The translations under genes were made by a program, and so were the position numbers. Source: DASUPK01 sp963695805 (GTDB lineage Bacteria; Actinomycetota; Thermoleophilia; Solirubrobacterales; 70-9). From it: a DNA stretch of 64,000 nucleotides. The DNA lies in contig CAVOHV010000002.1 in assembly GCA_963695805.1 (NCBI GenBank), positions 124,001 to 188,000 of the forward strand. The letters run 5' to 3'. Positions within the stretch are counted from its first letter, which is position 1. Each line of letters begins with the position of its first letter. Positions 17,806 through 25,195 of this stretch are shown here, piece after piece. Under the pieces are notes generated by a model. That model was not told where the DNA came from. It worked only from the letters and a program-made list of their open reading frames with translations, and did not search any database.

Positions 17806-18402
17806 TCAGCTTGACCAACCGGGTGTCCGGGTTGCCCCCCGGTCGGCGTAAAGGTGCAAGGCCCAGAGGGTGACGTCCTGGCCGAAGACCCGATGCCAGA
17901 TGTCGTCGAGGGGGAAGGCCGAGAGGGAGCTCGCCCCGCAGATCGCGATCATCAGCGCGCCGACCGGCGCGTACCAGGCGAGGGCGATCTTGGAGGAGGT
18001 GCGGGTCGGGGCCTTGGGCAGGGCGATGCCAAGCACGCCCGCGGTGGACACACCGAAGACGCCGGCGAGGATGAAGTAGTGGGCCGGGTTGGCGAGCGGT
18101 CCCGGGTCTCGGCCCTGGTCGATGTGCAGGGAGATGTCCCAGTACATGCCGAATACGGCGACCAGCAGGACCAGGGCGAGGAAGCTGCCCGGCAGCGCGG
18201 CCCAGCCGGGCAGCTTGGTGACCCTTTCGTCGAGGTCGGCGAGCCGGCCGAGCGCCGGGAAGCGGCCGAACTTGTAGAGCAGGATCGGGCCGAGCAGCAG
18301 GACCGTCACCACCATCGCGCCGGCGGTGGCGTAGATCACGTCTGAGGTCGCCGATCCCCCCGCCGGCGGGTTGCTCGCCCCGAGCAAGGTGGGTGTCGGC
18401 AC
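17806..18402 (-). CDS. Integral membrane protein, probably C-terminally truncated
   Basis: 198 residues with five predicted helices. It begins at GTG 18400-18402 with AGGAGG six bases upstream, inside the end of the preceding hydrolase gene. The segments WDISLHIDQGRDPGPLANP and FPLDDIWHRVFGQDVTLW look like a longer actinobacterial membrane protein that in my memory continues after DVTLW with more helices; here the frame changes to ALHLYADRG and stops. In another frame the following DNA reads GNPDTRLVKLTLLLER and a stop (17786-17836), which looks like a genuine protein end. I infer an internal deletion with frame loss. Function unknown. Confidence 0.55.
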   Translation of the reverse strand: MPTPTLLGASNPPAGGSATSDVIYATAGAMVVTVLLLGPILLYKFGRFPALGRLADLDERVTKLPGWAALPGSFLALVLLVAVFGMYWDISLHIDQGRDPGPLANPAHYFILAGVFGVSTAGVLGIALPKAPTRTSSKIALAWYAPVGALMIAICGASSLSAFPLDDIWHRVFGQDVTLWALHLYADRGATRTPGWSS

Positions 18403-18412
18403 GCTCGCCTCC

Positions 18413-19417
18413 TCAGTCGGCGGCGAGCGCCTCTGGCGCCGGCTCGGGGCCGCGCTGCAGGCGCTCGCGCACCTTCTCCAGCGACCACTCGAACGGCTCT
18501 GTCTCCTCCATGAATTCGGTCAGCTCACGGACGATCCGGTCCGGAGCGTCGAGCATCGGCCAGTGGCCGGAGCCCTCGATCTCGACGTAGCGGCTGTGGG
18601 CGACGATCCGGTGGGCGTTGCGGCCGTGCTCGACCGGGATCACCGGGTCGGCGTCGCCCCAGACGATCAGGGTGGGCAGCTGGTCGGCGAGATAGAGGCG
18701 GTCGAGGGCGGAGACCCGCTGGCCGTCGTGGTCGATCACCGAGCGCATCGTGTGGATGAAAGCCTCGCTGGCGCCCTCCTCGATCAGGGAGGCGTAGCCG
18801 CGGGCGAACTCGGCCAGGTCGGGCCCGGCCTCGATACCGAGCTTGGCGGCGACCGAGCGGATCGTGTCGCCGGCCCGCACCGGCCACTCGCGGGCGATCA
18901 GCGGCAGCACCCACTCGGATCCCGGCAGGACCGCCGCGCGGAGCAGGGGGTGGACCTCCCGCCCGAGGCCGCCCGAGCCGATCAGCGCCATCCGTTCCGT
19001 GTACTCGGGGAAGAGGTAGGCGAACTGCATCGCGATCCCACCGCCGAAGGAGTGGCCGACCACGGTGCCCCGCTCGAAGCCGAGCACGGCGAGCAGGTCC
19101 CGAACCCCGGCGGCGTACGCGCCCAGCGAGTAGTCGCCGCGCGGCTTGGCCGAGCGGCCGTGGCCGACCATGTCCGGGGCGATCACCGTGTAGCGCTTGG
19201 CGAGGCGCGGCATCACCTCGCGCCAGGCGTCCGAGGTCGAGGTGATCCCGTGGAGCAGGATCAGTAGCTCGTCGCCCGAGCCGGCGGCCTGGAAGCTCAC
19301 CCGATGGCCGTGCAGCTCGATCTCCTCGTAGGGCCCGAGCGGCTCGCCGCCCTTGGGCCAGTTGCGCCCTTTGCCGCTCGTCACGGGAGGCGGCTCCTCC
19401 ATCTCCTTCTTCGCCAT
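18413..19417 (-). CDS. Alpha/beta hydrolase
   Basis: 334 residues with the usual alpha/beta-hydrolase motifs: oxyanion HG (LLHGITSTSDAW), nucleophile elbow VVGHSFGGG (Ser near 121), Asp in WGDADPVIP and His in GSGHWPML. The substrate is not predictable; similar proteins hydrolyse esters or epoxides. It starts nine bases after the acyl-CoA dehydrogenase gene and has a GAGGCGGGT ribosome site, so it probably belongs to a lipid-type operon under the TetR operator at 20791. Confidence 0.9.
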   Translation of the reverse strand: MAKKEMEEPPPVTSGKGRNWPKGGEPLGPYEEIELHGHRVSFQAAGSGDELLILLHGITSTSDAWREVMPRLAKRYTVIAPDMVGHGRSAKPRGDYSLGAYAAGVRDLLAVLGFERGTVVGHSFGGGIAMQFAYLFPEYTERMALIGSGGLGREVHPLLRAAVLPGSEWVLPLIAREWPVRAGDTIRSVAAKLGIEAGPDLAEFARGYASLIEEGASEAFIHTMRSVIDHDGQRVSALDRLYLADQLPTLIVWGDADPVIPVEHGRNAHRIVAHSRYVEIEGSGHWPMLDAPDRIVRELTEFMEETEPFEWSLEKVRERLQRGPEPAPEALAAD

Positions 19418-19425
19418 ACCCGCCT

Positions 19426-20730
19426 CTACCGGATGTGAACGCCGGAGATCGCCCGGCTGATCACGAGTCGCTGGATTTCGGAGGTGCCCTCGAAAATCGT
19501 CCAGATCTTGGCGTCGCGGTGCATCCGCTCCACCGGGAACTCGCGCGAGTAGCCGTTCCCGCCCAGGATCTGGATCGCCCGCTCAGTCGCCCAGACGGCG
19601 ACCTCGCCGGCCTTGAGCTTCGACATCGAGCCCTCGGCGGACTCGAAATCCTTGCCCGTCTTGCCCATCCAGGCGGCGCGGTGGACCAGCAGCCTGGAGG
19701 CATCGATCTCCATCTTCATGTCGGCGAGCGCGAAGGCGATCGCCTGGTTCTCGATGATCTTCCGGCCGAAGGTCTCGCGTTCCTTGGCGTAATCGAGCGC
19801 GTACTCATAGGCGGCTCGGGCGATGCCTACCGCCTGCGCGCCGACGGTCGGGCGGGAGAGCTCGAAGGTCCGCATCGCGGCCTGGCCCTTGGAGCTCTGG
19901 CCCTCGCGGGTCTTGGCGAGCCGCTCGTCGAGCTTCTCCTTGCCGCCCAACAGGCAGGAGCCGGGAACGCGGCAGTCGTCCAGGTGGACGTCGGCGGTAT
20001 GGGAGGCGCGGATGCCGTGCTTCTTCACCTTGGCGCCCTGCTCGAGGCCCTTGGTGCCCGGCGGGACGACGAAGGCGGCGTGGCCGCGGGAGCCGAGCTC
20101 GCGGTCGACGGAGGCGATCACCACGTGGACGTTGGCGATCCCGCCGTTCGTCGCCCAGGCCTTCTGGCCGTTGATCACCCACTCGTCCTTGGCCTCGTCG
20201 TACTTGGCGGTGGTCCGGTAGGCGGACACATCGGAGCCCGCGTCGGGTTCGGAGGCGCAGAAGGCCCCGACCTTGACGTCGTTCTCGTCGCCGAAGCACT
20301 GCGGCACCCACTCGACCAACTGTTCGGGCGTGCCCGAGCCGAAGATTCCCGCGACCGCCAGCGTCGTCCCGAAGATCGACATGCCGATGCCGGCGTCGCC
20401 CCAAAACAACTCTTCATTGACGATCGGGAAGGTCAGCCCCGACGGGTCGGCCCAGAACTGCGCGATCGATTCGAAGCCGTAGAGCCCGATCTTGGCCGCC
20501 TCCTGCACCACGGGCCAGGGGAACTCTTCCTTCTCGTCCCACTCGTGCGCAGCCGGCCGCACCGTCTGCTCGGCGAACCCGTGGGCCCACTCCCGGATGT
20601 CCTTCTGGTCCTGGGAAAGCTCGAGCGAGTAGGTCGCGTCCGGCGCGTCGATCCCGAGCTGCTCGGAGATTTGCCCATCAACCTGCTGGGGGTTGCTGTC
20701 GTCAGCAATCGTCTGCTCTTCGGTCGCCAT
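19426..20730 (-). CDS. Acyl-CoA dehydrogenase
   Basis: 434 residues from the preferred start. The flavin/substrate motifs AFCASEPDAGSDVSAY and INGQKAWATNGG, and the C-terminal helical signature IQILGGNGYSREFPVERMHRD with the FEGTSEIQRL ending are present. These oxidise acyl-CoA to enoyl-CoA with FAD. I chose ATG 20728-20730 because AAGGAGAAG precedes it; an upstream in-frame start at 20790 lies inside the operator. It is the first gene of an operon with a hydrolase and a membrane protein, divergent from TetR. Confidence 0.94.
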   Translation of the reverse strand: MATEEQTIADDSNPQQVDGQISEQLGIDAPDATYSLELSQDQKDIREWAHGFAEQTVRPAAHEWDEKEEFPWPVVQEAAKIGLYGFESIAQFWADPSGLTFPIVNEELFWGDAGIGMSIFGTTLAVAGIFGSGTPEQLVEWVPQCFGDENDVKVGAFCASEPDAGSDVSAYRTTAKYDEAKDEWVINGQKAWATNGGIANVHVVIASVDRELGSRGHAAFVVPPGTKGLEQGAKVKKHGIRASHTADVHLDDCRVPGSCLLGGKEKLDERLAKTREGQSSKGQAAMRTFELSRPTVGAQAVGIARAAYEYALDYAKERETFGRKIIENQAIAFALADMKMEIDASRLLVHRAAWMGKTGKDFESAEGSMSKLKAGEVAVWATERAIQILGGNGYSREFPVERMHRDAKIWTIFEGTSEIQRLVISRAISGVHIR

Positions 20731-20790
20731 CTCGCTTCGCTTCTCCTTTGTCCATGCTCCCACCGGCTCTGTGGGGGCGTCGCGCTGCAA

Positions 20791-20829
20791 TTCCTACCGA
20801 GAGTAGCAAGATGCTACCCTGAGTAGGAA
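20791..20829. promoter_or_regulatory. Nested 39-bp dyad: TetR-type operator between the acyl-CoA dehydrogenase and tetR genes
   Basis: Two inverted repeats share the same centre (20810): outer TTCCTAC (20791-20797) with GTAGGAA (20823-20829), and inner GTAGC (20803-20807) with GCTAC (20813-20817). TANNNT boxes for both directions fall inside it (minus-strand TAGCAT 20811-20816; plus-strand TACCCT 20815-20820). A bound repressor would block both genes. Confidence 0.7.
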
Positions 20830-20830
20830 T

Positions 20831-21484
20831 TTGGAAACGAGAACCTCGTCACACACGCCCCGGAGGCGGGCGGCTCATCTCGGACCGGAGCGCCGGCGGC
20901 CCGAGGTGCTCGACGCGGGGCTCAAGCTGTTTCTCGAGTCGGGGTATGACGGGACCTCGATGCAGGCGGTCGCCGACGAGGCGGGGGTGACCAAGCCGGT
21001 CGTCTATGCCTGCTTCGACAGCAAGGACGACCTCTTCAGGTCGCTGCTCGCCCGCGAGGAGCAGCGGATCGTCGGTGAGATCCAGGGGGCCTTCTCGAGC
21101 GCCGACCTCTCCGATCCCGAGACCACTCTGGTCGAGGGCTTCACCGGCTTCCTGCGAGCCGTCGGCGACTCGCCGGAGGTCTACCGGCTGATCTTTCTGG
21201 GGGAGGGAGGCGGCAACGCGGCGGTCGCTCACCGCATCCAGCGTGGCCGGGAGGAGCAGGTGAGCTTTCTGAGCGAGTTGGCGAAGGGCTGGCTCCAGTC
21301 GAATGGCAACGGCAAGCGGTCGAAGGCCGACGTCGAGCGGACGGCACGCATGCTCGGCAACTCGATTGCCGGACTCGCGGAGTCCGGCGCCCGCCTGCTG
21401 CTCTCCAGCGGTGACGACTGGACGCCGGAGACCCTCGGGCGCGAGCTGGGTCGCCTCGCGGCGGCCGCGCAGAAGAGCGTCTGA
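20831..21484 (+). CDS. TetR-family transcriptional regulator
   Basis: 217 residues. An N-terminal TetR HTH (LDAGLKLFLESGYDGTSMQAVADEAGVTKPVVYACFDSKD, in pieces) then a helical ligand domain. The reading frame opens at a TTG (20831) two bases after the operator with an AGGA close by, so the mRNA leader must be very short. It is divergent from an acyl-CoA dehydrogenase operon and resembles the next gene, another TetR protein (both GVTKPVVY). It probably represses the operon and itself in response to an acyl-CoA or lipid ligand (inference). Confidence 0.9.
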   Translation: METRTSSHTPRRRAAHLGPERRRPEVLDAGLKLFLESGYDGTSMQAVADEAGVTKPVVYACFDSKDDLFRSLLAREEQRIVGEIQGAFSSADLSDPETTLVEGFTGFLRAVGDSPEVYRLIFLGEGGGNAAVAHRIQRGREEQVSFLSELAKGWLQSNGNGKRSKADVERTARMLGNSIAGLAESGARLLLSSGDDWTPETLGRELGRLAAAAQKSV

Positions 21485-21516
21485 AACCACCCGGGACCTA
21501 GCCTCCCGAACATACG

Positions 21517-21544
21517 CTACGGTGCCGTAACTACGGCTGCGTAG
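21517..21544. promoter_or_regulatory. 28-bp dyad upstream of the second tetR gene
   Basis: CTACG (21517-21521) pairs with CGTAG (21540-21544) and GCCGTA (21524-21529) with TACGGC (21532-21537), all about the same centre. It is followed by GGAATTGGGAGG and an ATG. It ends in the same GTAGGAA element as the 20791 operator, consistent with related TetR proteins. Confidence 0.65.
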
Positions 21545-21556
21545 GAATTGGGAGGC

Positions 21557-21622
21557 ATGACTACAACGAGACCCTGGGCCGCTTGCCCGAGCCGGTGGAG
21601 CGGGAGAAAAGTGACCGCGTGA
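21557..21622 (+). CDS. Possible 21-residue leader peptide overlapping the tetR start
   Basis: An ATG with a strong GGGAGG ribosome site opens a 21-codon frame (MTTTRPWAACPS...) whose TGA overlaps the GTG of the TetR gene (GTGA, 21619-21622). This arrangement fits translational coupling. The alternative is that a single base is missing and the ATG is the true start of the TetR protein, since the TetR frame upstream of GTG also reads like protein (PEPVEREKSDR). Confidence 0.4.
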   Translation: MTTTRPWAACPSRWSGRKVTA

Positions 21623-22257
21623 CGCCCCCGAAGAAGGCGACGAAGGAGCAGAAGCGGCGCCGCTACGCGCCCCGGCTGCCGCCGGAGGAGCGCCGCGAGC
21701 AGCTGCTCGACGCGACCCTCGGGCTGATCGCCGAGAAGGGCTACGAGTCGGTCTCGATGGAGGGGATCGCGCGGCGGGCCGGGGTGACCAAGCCGGTGGT
21801 CTACGACCTCTTCGGGTCGCTCGCCGATCTGCTCGAGGCCCTGCTCGAGCGCGAGGAGGAGCGAGCGCTCGACCAGCTCGCCGAGCTGATGCCGGCGCCG
21901 GCGGAGGACGCCGACCCGGCCAAGGTGCTGGTCGACGGCCTCGACGGCTTCCTGCGCGCCGTCGAGACCCGCCCCGATGCCTGGCGACTCTCCCTGATGC
22001 CGATCGAGGCGCAGCCCGGGATCGTCCGCGAGCACGTCGAGCGCGATCGGACCGCGGTCGCGAAGCAGCTCGCCACGATCGTGCGCTGGGGCGTCGAGCG
22101 GCTCGAGGTCCCGATCTCGGACGTCGACCTGCTCGTCCAGACGATCATCGTCCTCGCTGAGCAAGGGGGGCGGATGCACCTCGACGATCCCGAGCGCTAC
22201 TCGCGAGAGCGCATCACCGCCTTCACCGCCACCCTGCTGGATAGCGTCCGCGGTTAG
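21619..22257 (+). CDS. TetR-family transcriptional regulator
   Basis: 212 residues from the GTG at 21619. A basic N-terminus (KKATKEQKRRRY) precedes a TetR HTH (LGLIAEKGYESVSMEGIARR, GVTKPVVYDLFGS) and a helical ligand-binding domain. It lies just downstream of another TetR gene in the same direction and is preceded by its own dyad (21517-21544). A TTG at 21583 would extend it by 12 residues. Target genes are unknown; a related half-site occurs at 23708-23724. Confidence 0.88.
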   Translation: MTPPKKATKEQKRRRYAPRLPPEERREQLLDATLGLIAEKGYESVSMEGIARRAGVTKPVVYDLFGSLADLLEALLEREEERALDQLAELMPAPAEDADPAKVLVDGLDGFLRAVETRPDAWRLSLMPIEAQPGIVREHVERDRTAVAKQLATIVRWGVERLEVPISDVDLLVQTIIVLAEQGGRMHLDDPERYSRERITAFTATLLDSVRG

Positions 22258-22353
22258 TGGCGCTGAACGGCGTGATCGGCGAGCGCCTGAGGTCGGTCTC
22301 TTGTACGGGCAACGGGCTCTGATGATCGGGGCGCTCAGCCCGCTCACTGGTCC

Positions 22354-22833
22354 TCAGCTCACCGCTTTCTTCACGAGCGCGGCAATCTTTGCCTCTTCAG
22401 CTGCAGTCAGCTCCTTGAGTGCGAACGCAGTCGGCCACATGGCGCCTTTGTCGAGGTTTGCCCTGTCGCTGAAGCCGAGCGTCGCGTATCTCGTTTTGAA
22501 CTTCTGCGCGCTTTGAAAGAAGCAGACGACCTTGCCGTCCTTGGCATACGCGGGCATTCCGTACCAGGTCCTCGGCGAGAGGGCGGGCGCGCTGGCTTTG
22601 ACGATCGCGTGGAGCCGCTTCGCCATGGCGCGATCCGTTTTCGACATCGCGGCGATCTTTGCCAGCACGTCCGCTTCCCCCTCCGCCTTGTCCTTCTTCG
22701 CGCGCGCGTCCGCCTTCAACTCCTTGGCACGCTCCCTCATCGCGGCTCGTTCCTCGTCCGTGAATCCGTTGGACTTCTTGCGCCTCGCGGTGGTGCTCCT
22801 GGGGGACTCCCCCGTGTTCTTTTTGGCTCTCAT
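22354..22833 (-). CDS. DUF1801 domain protein
   Basis: 159 residues. A lysine/arginine-rich charged N-terminal half (TARRKKSNGFTDEERAAMR) is followed by a DUF1801 domain: VKASAPALSPRTWYGMPAYA then GKVVCFFQSAQKFKTRYATLGF. DUF1801 (YdhG-like) proteins are small soluble proteins sometimes called iron chaperones; the function is not established. The ATG has AAGGAGATCC upstream. It is convergent with the TetR gene. Confidence 0.85.
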   Translation of the reverse strand: MRAKKNTGESPRSTTARRKKSNGFTDEERAAMRERAKELKADARAKKDKAEGEADVLAKIAAMSKTDRAMAKRLHAIVKASAPALSPRTWYGMPAYAKDGKVVCFFQSAQKFKTRYATLGFSDRANLDKGAMWPTAFALKELTAAEEAKIAALVKKAVS

Positions 22834-22882
22834 CGGATCTCCTTATCGGGTGGGCCATGCTTTGTAGCCGAGGGCGACTGAC

Positions 22883-23437
22883 TCAGGCCCGATAGCGGAG
22901 GTGGACCGCGCCGCCGGCGAAGCGGCGCTCCTCGAGCAGCTCGAGATCCAGGCGAAGGTCGTCCGGGAGCCAGTGCGTTCCGCCGCCGACGATCACCGGG
23001 TAGAGGACCTGGTTGAGCTCGTCGACCAGACCTGCCCGGAGGGCCTCCGCCGCCAGGTGCGGACCGCCCACGCCAAGGTCTGCGCCAGCTGCGTCCTTCA
23101 TCTCACGAACAGCCGCAGGATCGAACTCGGACTCGATTCGGGTCCGCGGGGTTGAAGCGGAGTCAAGCGTCCTCGAGTAGACGACCTTGTCGGCACCCTG
23201 CCAGATCTCGGCGTAGTCGCGGATGTAGTCGGCCTGCGCCTCGATGTCCGGGGGTTCCTGCCAGTAGCGCATCGTCTCGTACATCCGCCGCCCGTAGAGG
23301 TGGATGCCGACCGGCCGCTCGAGCTCGTTGAAGAAGGTGTGCACCTCCTCGTCTGGCTTCGCCCAGTCGAACTTGCCCTGATCGTCGTTGATGTAGCCGT
23401 CGAGCGAGGTTTGGGTGGAATAGACCAGCTTTGCCAA
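22883..23437 (-). CDS. Dihydrofolate reductase / RibD C-terminal-like protein
   Basis: 184 residues. The beginning LVYSTQTSLDGYINDDQGKF and the segment IHLYGRRMYETMRYWQ are characteristic of the RibD-C/DHFR-like family; LGVGGPHLAAEALRAGLVDE and PVIVGGGTHWLP form the nucleotide-binding end. These are NADPH-type reductases of unknown specific substrate, common in actinobacteria, and unlikely to be the essential folate enzyme. Confidence 0.9.
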   Translation of the reverse strand: MAKLVYSTQTSLDGYINDDQGKFDWAKPDEEVHTFFNELERPVGIHLYGRRMYETMRYWQEPPDIEAQADYIRDYAEIWQGADKVVYSRTLDSASTPRTRIESEFDPAAVREMKDAAGADLGVGGPHLAAEALRAGLVDELNQVLYPVIVGGGTHWLPDDLRLDLELLEERRFAGGAVHLRYRA

Positions 23438-23501
23438 TGTCTGCCTCCTTTCCCGTCTAGACCGGCGGCTGAGCCGGAACTCATCGCAGTGGTGCCTTCT
23501 C

Positions 23502-23672
23502 TTATCCCGCCGCTTTGGGGATTCGAAAGAAGCCGGTCATCCGGCTGGCGAACATCATGTCGCCCTCGAGCTTCAGCTTGCCGGTCATGAACAGCACCGG
23601 TCCCGACTGCTGGCCGGTGACCAGCTTCATGAACGTCACCGGGGCGGTCGTGATCTTGACCTTGGGCTGCTC
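23502..23672 (-). pseudogene. Remnant of an SCP2 sterol-carrier-domain gene (3' end only)
   Basis: 56 codons read EQPKVKITTAPVTFMKL, LFMTGKLKLEGDMMFASRM and a TGFFRIP end, the typical C-terminal half of an SCP2 lipid-binding domain. An in-frame TAG (23673-23675) lies just upstream, there is no start codon with a ribosome site, and the N-terminal half of the domain is absent. This is a 5'-truncated leftover, in a neighbourhood of lipid genes. Confidence 0.65.
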
Positions 23673-23700
23673 CTATCTACCTCCCGATTTCTCCTCATCT

Positions 23701-23724
23701 GCAATTGCTACTGCACCGTAGGAA
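23701..23724. promoter_or_regulatory. TetR-like half-site near the SCP2 remnant
   Basis: CTAC-TGCACC-GTAGGAA (23708-23724) repeats the core found in the dyads at 20791 (CTAC-CCTGA-GTAGGAA) and 21517 (CTAC-GGCTGC-GTAGGAA). An 8-bp palindrome GCAATTGC (23701-23708) abuts it. It sits about 70 bases before the AIM24 gene and just upstream of the SCP2 remnant. Confidence 0.4.
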
Positions 23725-23794
23725 GCTATCAGGGCAGCCATGAGGAAGGCGCAGGGAGTTAGGCTGCCCCTTCAATCACGGACGGGAGGTCAAG

Positions 23795-24526
23795 ATGGCG
23801 GTCGAGGAGACGCTTGCGGAGTTCAGGGAGACCGAGGGCTCGGAGCCGTTCCAGCTACAGGGATCCAAGATGCTCAAGGTCCGGGTGGCGGACGAGACGA
23901 TCCAGGCCAAGCTCGGCTCGATGGTCGCCTACCACGGCGACGTCAAGTTCGAGCACGCCGGTTCGGGAGGCCTCAAGCGGATGGCGAAGAAGGCGGTCAC
24001 CGGTGAGGGCGCCGAGCTGATGAAGATCTCCGGCACAGGCGAGGTCTTCCTCGCCGACCTCGCCCAGGAGATCCAACTGGTGAAGCTCTCGGGCGAGGCC
24101 ATCACGGTCAGTGGCGCCAACTTGCTGGCCTTCGACGCCGACATCGACTGGGACATCAAGAAGGTCGAAGGCGTCTCGGGCTTCATGGGCGGCGGCCTCT
24201 ACAACACGCACCTCTCCGGGTCCGGCTACGTGGCGATGCTCTCCGACGGCCCTCCGGTGATGATCGAGCTCGACGGCCAGGAGACCTTCGCCGACCCGCA
24301 GGCCGCGATCACCTGGTCCGAGGGGGTGTCGACCTCGGTGAAGACCGACCTCAACCTGAAGACGTTCATCGGCCGCGGCTCCGGCGAGACCGTGCAGCTC
24401 GGCTTCAGCGGCACAGGGTGGGTCCTGATCCAGCCTTCCGAGGGCCGGGTGACCAGCGCCGCGGCCGGGGGCCAGGCGAGCGGTTCGAGCGCCGGCGGAG
24501 CGCTGGGGAAGCTGCTTTCGGGCTGA
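23795..24526 (+). CDS. AIM24-family protein
   Basis: 243 residues of double-psi/beta-helix-like AIM24 fold: LQGSKMLKVRVADETIQAKL, GSMVAYHGDVKFEH, GTGEVFLADLAQEIQ, and a glycine-rich GVSGFMGGGLYNTHLSG turn. AIM24 homologs are soluble proteins of unclear function in bacteria (the eukaryotic namesake is mitochondrial). The ATG follows a GGGAGG ribosome site. It is followed 70 bases on by a DUF1622 membrane protein in the same direction. Confidence 0.9.
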   Translation: MAVEETLAEFRETEGSEPFQLQGSKMLKVRVADETIQAKLGSMVAYHGDVKFEHAGSGGLKRMAKKAVTGEGAELMKISGTGEVFLADLAQEIQLVKLSGEAITVSGANLLAFDADIDWDIKKVEGVSGFMGGGLYNTHLSGSGYVAMLSDGPPVMIELDGQETFADPQAAITWSEGVSTSVKTDLNLKTFIGRGSGETVQLGFSGTGWVLIQPSEGRVTSAAAGGQASGSSAGGALGKLLSG

Positions 24527-24596
24527 ACGAGGTAACCGGTTAGCTGCCCCTGATCACGCGGAATGGCACGCCCAGGCCGCGAGACTGGAGAAGGAG

Positions 24597-24962
24597 ATGA
24601 GCTTCGAGCAGACCATGGATGACATAGCCAGGGGCGTGGAGATCCTCGGCGTCGCGACTGTCCTCGTGGGCCTGGCGGCAGCCCTGGTGAGCGGAGCACT
24701 CGGCCTGCTCGGAGGCGACGGTCCGGGGAGCGTCTACCGGACCATCCGAGCCGTCTTCGCACGCAGCATCCTGCTCGGGTTGGAGTTCCTGGTGGCCGCC
24801 GACATCATCCGGACCGTCGCCGTCCAGCCCTCGCTCGAGAATGTCGCTGTCCTTGGTCTGATCATCCTCATCAGGACGTTCTTGAGCTTCTCGCTGGAAG
24901 TAGAGCTCGACGGTCGCTGGCCGTGGACCCGCGCCTCGAGCGGCGGCACACGAACCAGCTGA
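24597..24962 (+). CDS. DUF1622 membrane protein
   Basis: 121 residues with three hydrophobic segments (about 15-40, 55-75, 80-97). The pattern ARSILLGLEFLVAADIIRTV and VLGLIILIRTFLSFSLEVEL is typical of DUF1622, a family of small integral membrane proteins of unknown role. It has a GAGAAGGAG ribosome site directly before the ATG. Confidence 0.88.
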   Translation: MSFEQTMDDIARGVEILGVATVLVGLAAALVSGALGLLGGDGPGSVYRTIRAVFARSILLGLEFLVAADIIRTVAVQPSLENVAVLGLIILIRTFLSFSLEVELDGRWPWTRASSGGTRTS

Positions 24963-25195
24963 ATCCGGTCGCCCAAATCCACGGTTGAACGCTGCCGAAT
25001 GGGCCCGAGTCGCGCCGATGACGCCGACGTGGGGCAGCTAAGGCCTAGTGGTAAGCCGACTGCTGAGCCTCGCCGTCCTCCTTATCGACGACGGCGGCGT
25101 CGTACTTCCCGATCACCTCGCAGCAACTAGGCGGAGACTCTCCGTACCGAGCGACTGGTAAGCCTTCGACGGCGAAATAGAAGGCACGGCGGGGG
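24963..25195. other. Intergenic region, nothing recognised
   Basis: A 233-base spacer between the DUF1622 gene and the convergent aquaporin gene. I see no coding frame with a ribosome site, no strong hairpin with a T run and no repeat. Confidence 0.5.

Noticed and set aside
18368..18395. A hairpin beginning CGGGTTGCTC near the start of the truncated membrane protein
   Set aside because: It shares only the first ten bases with the REP-like unit; the second arm differs (GAGCAAGG), so I do not count it as a third copy.
22259..22287. GGCGCT/AGCGCC dyad after the second tetR gene as a terminator
   Set aside because: Only six base pairs around a 17-base loop and no T run; expected by chance in GC-rich DNA.
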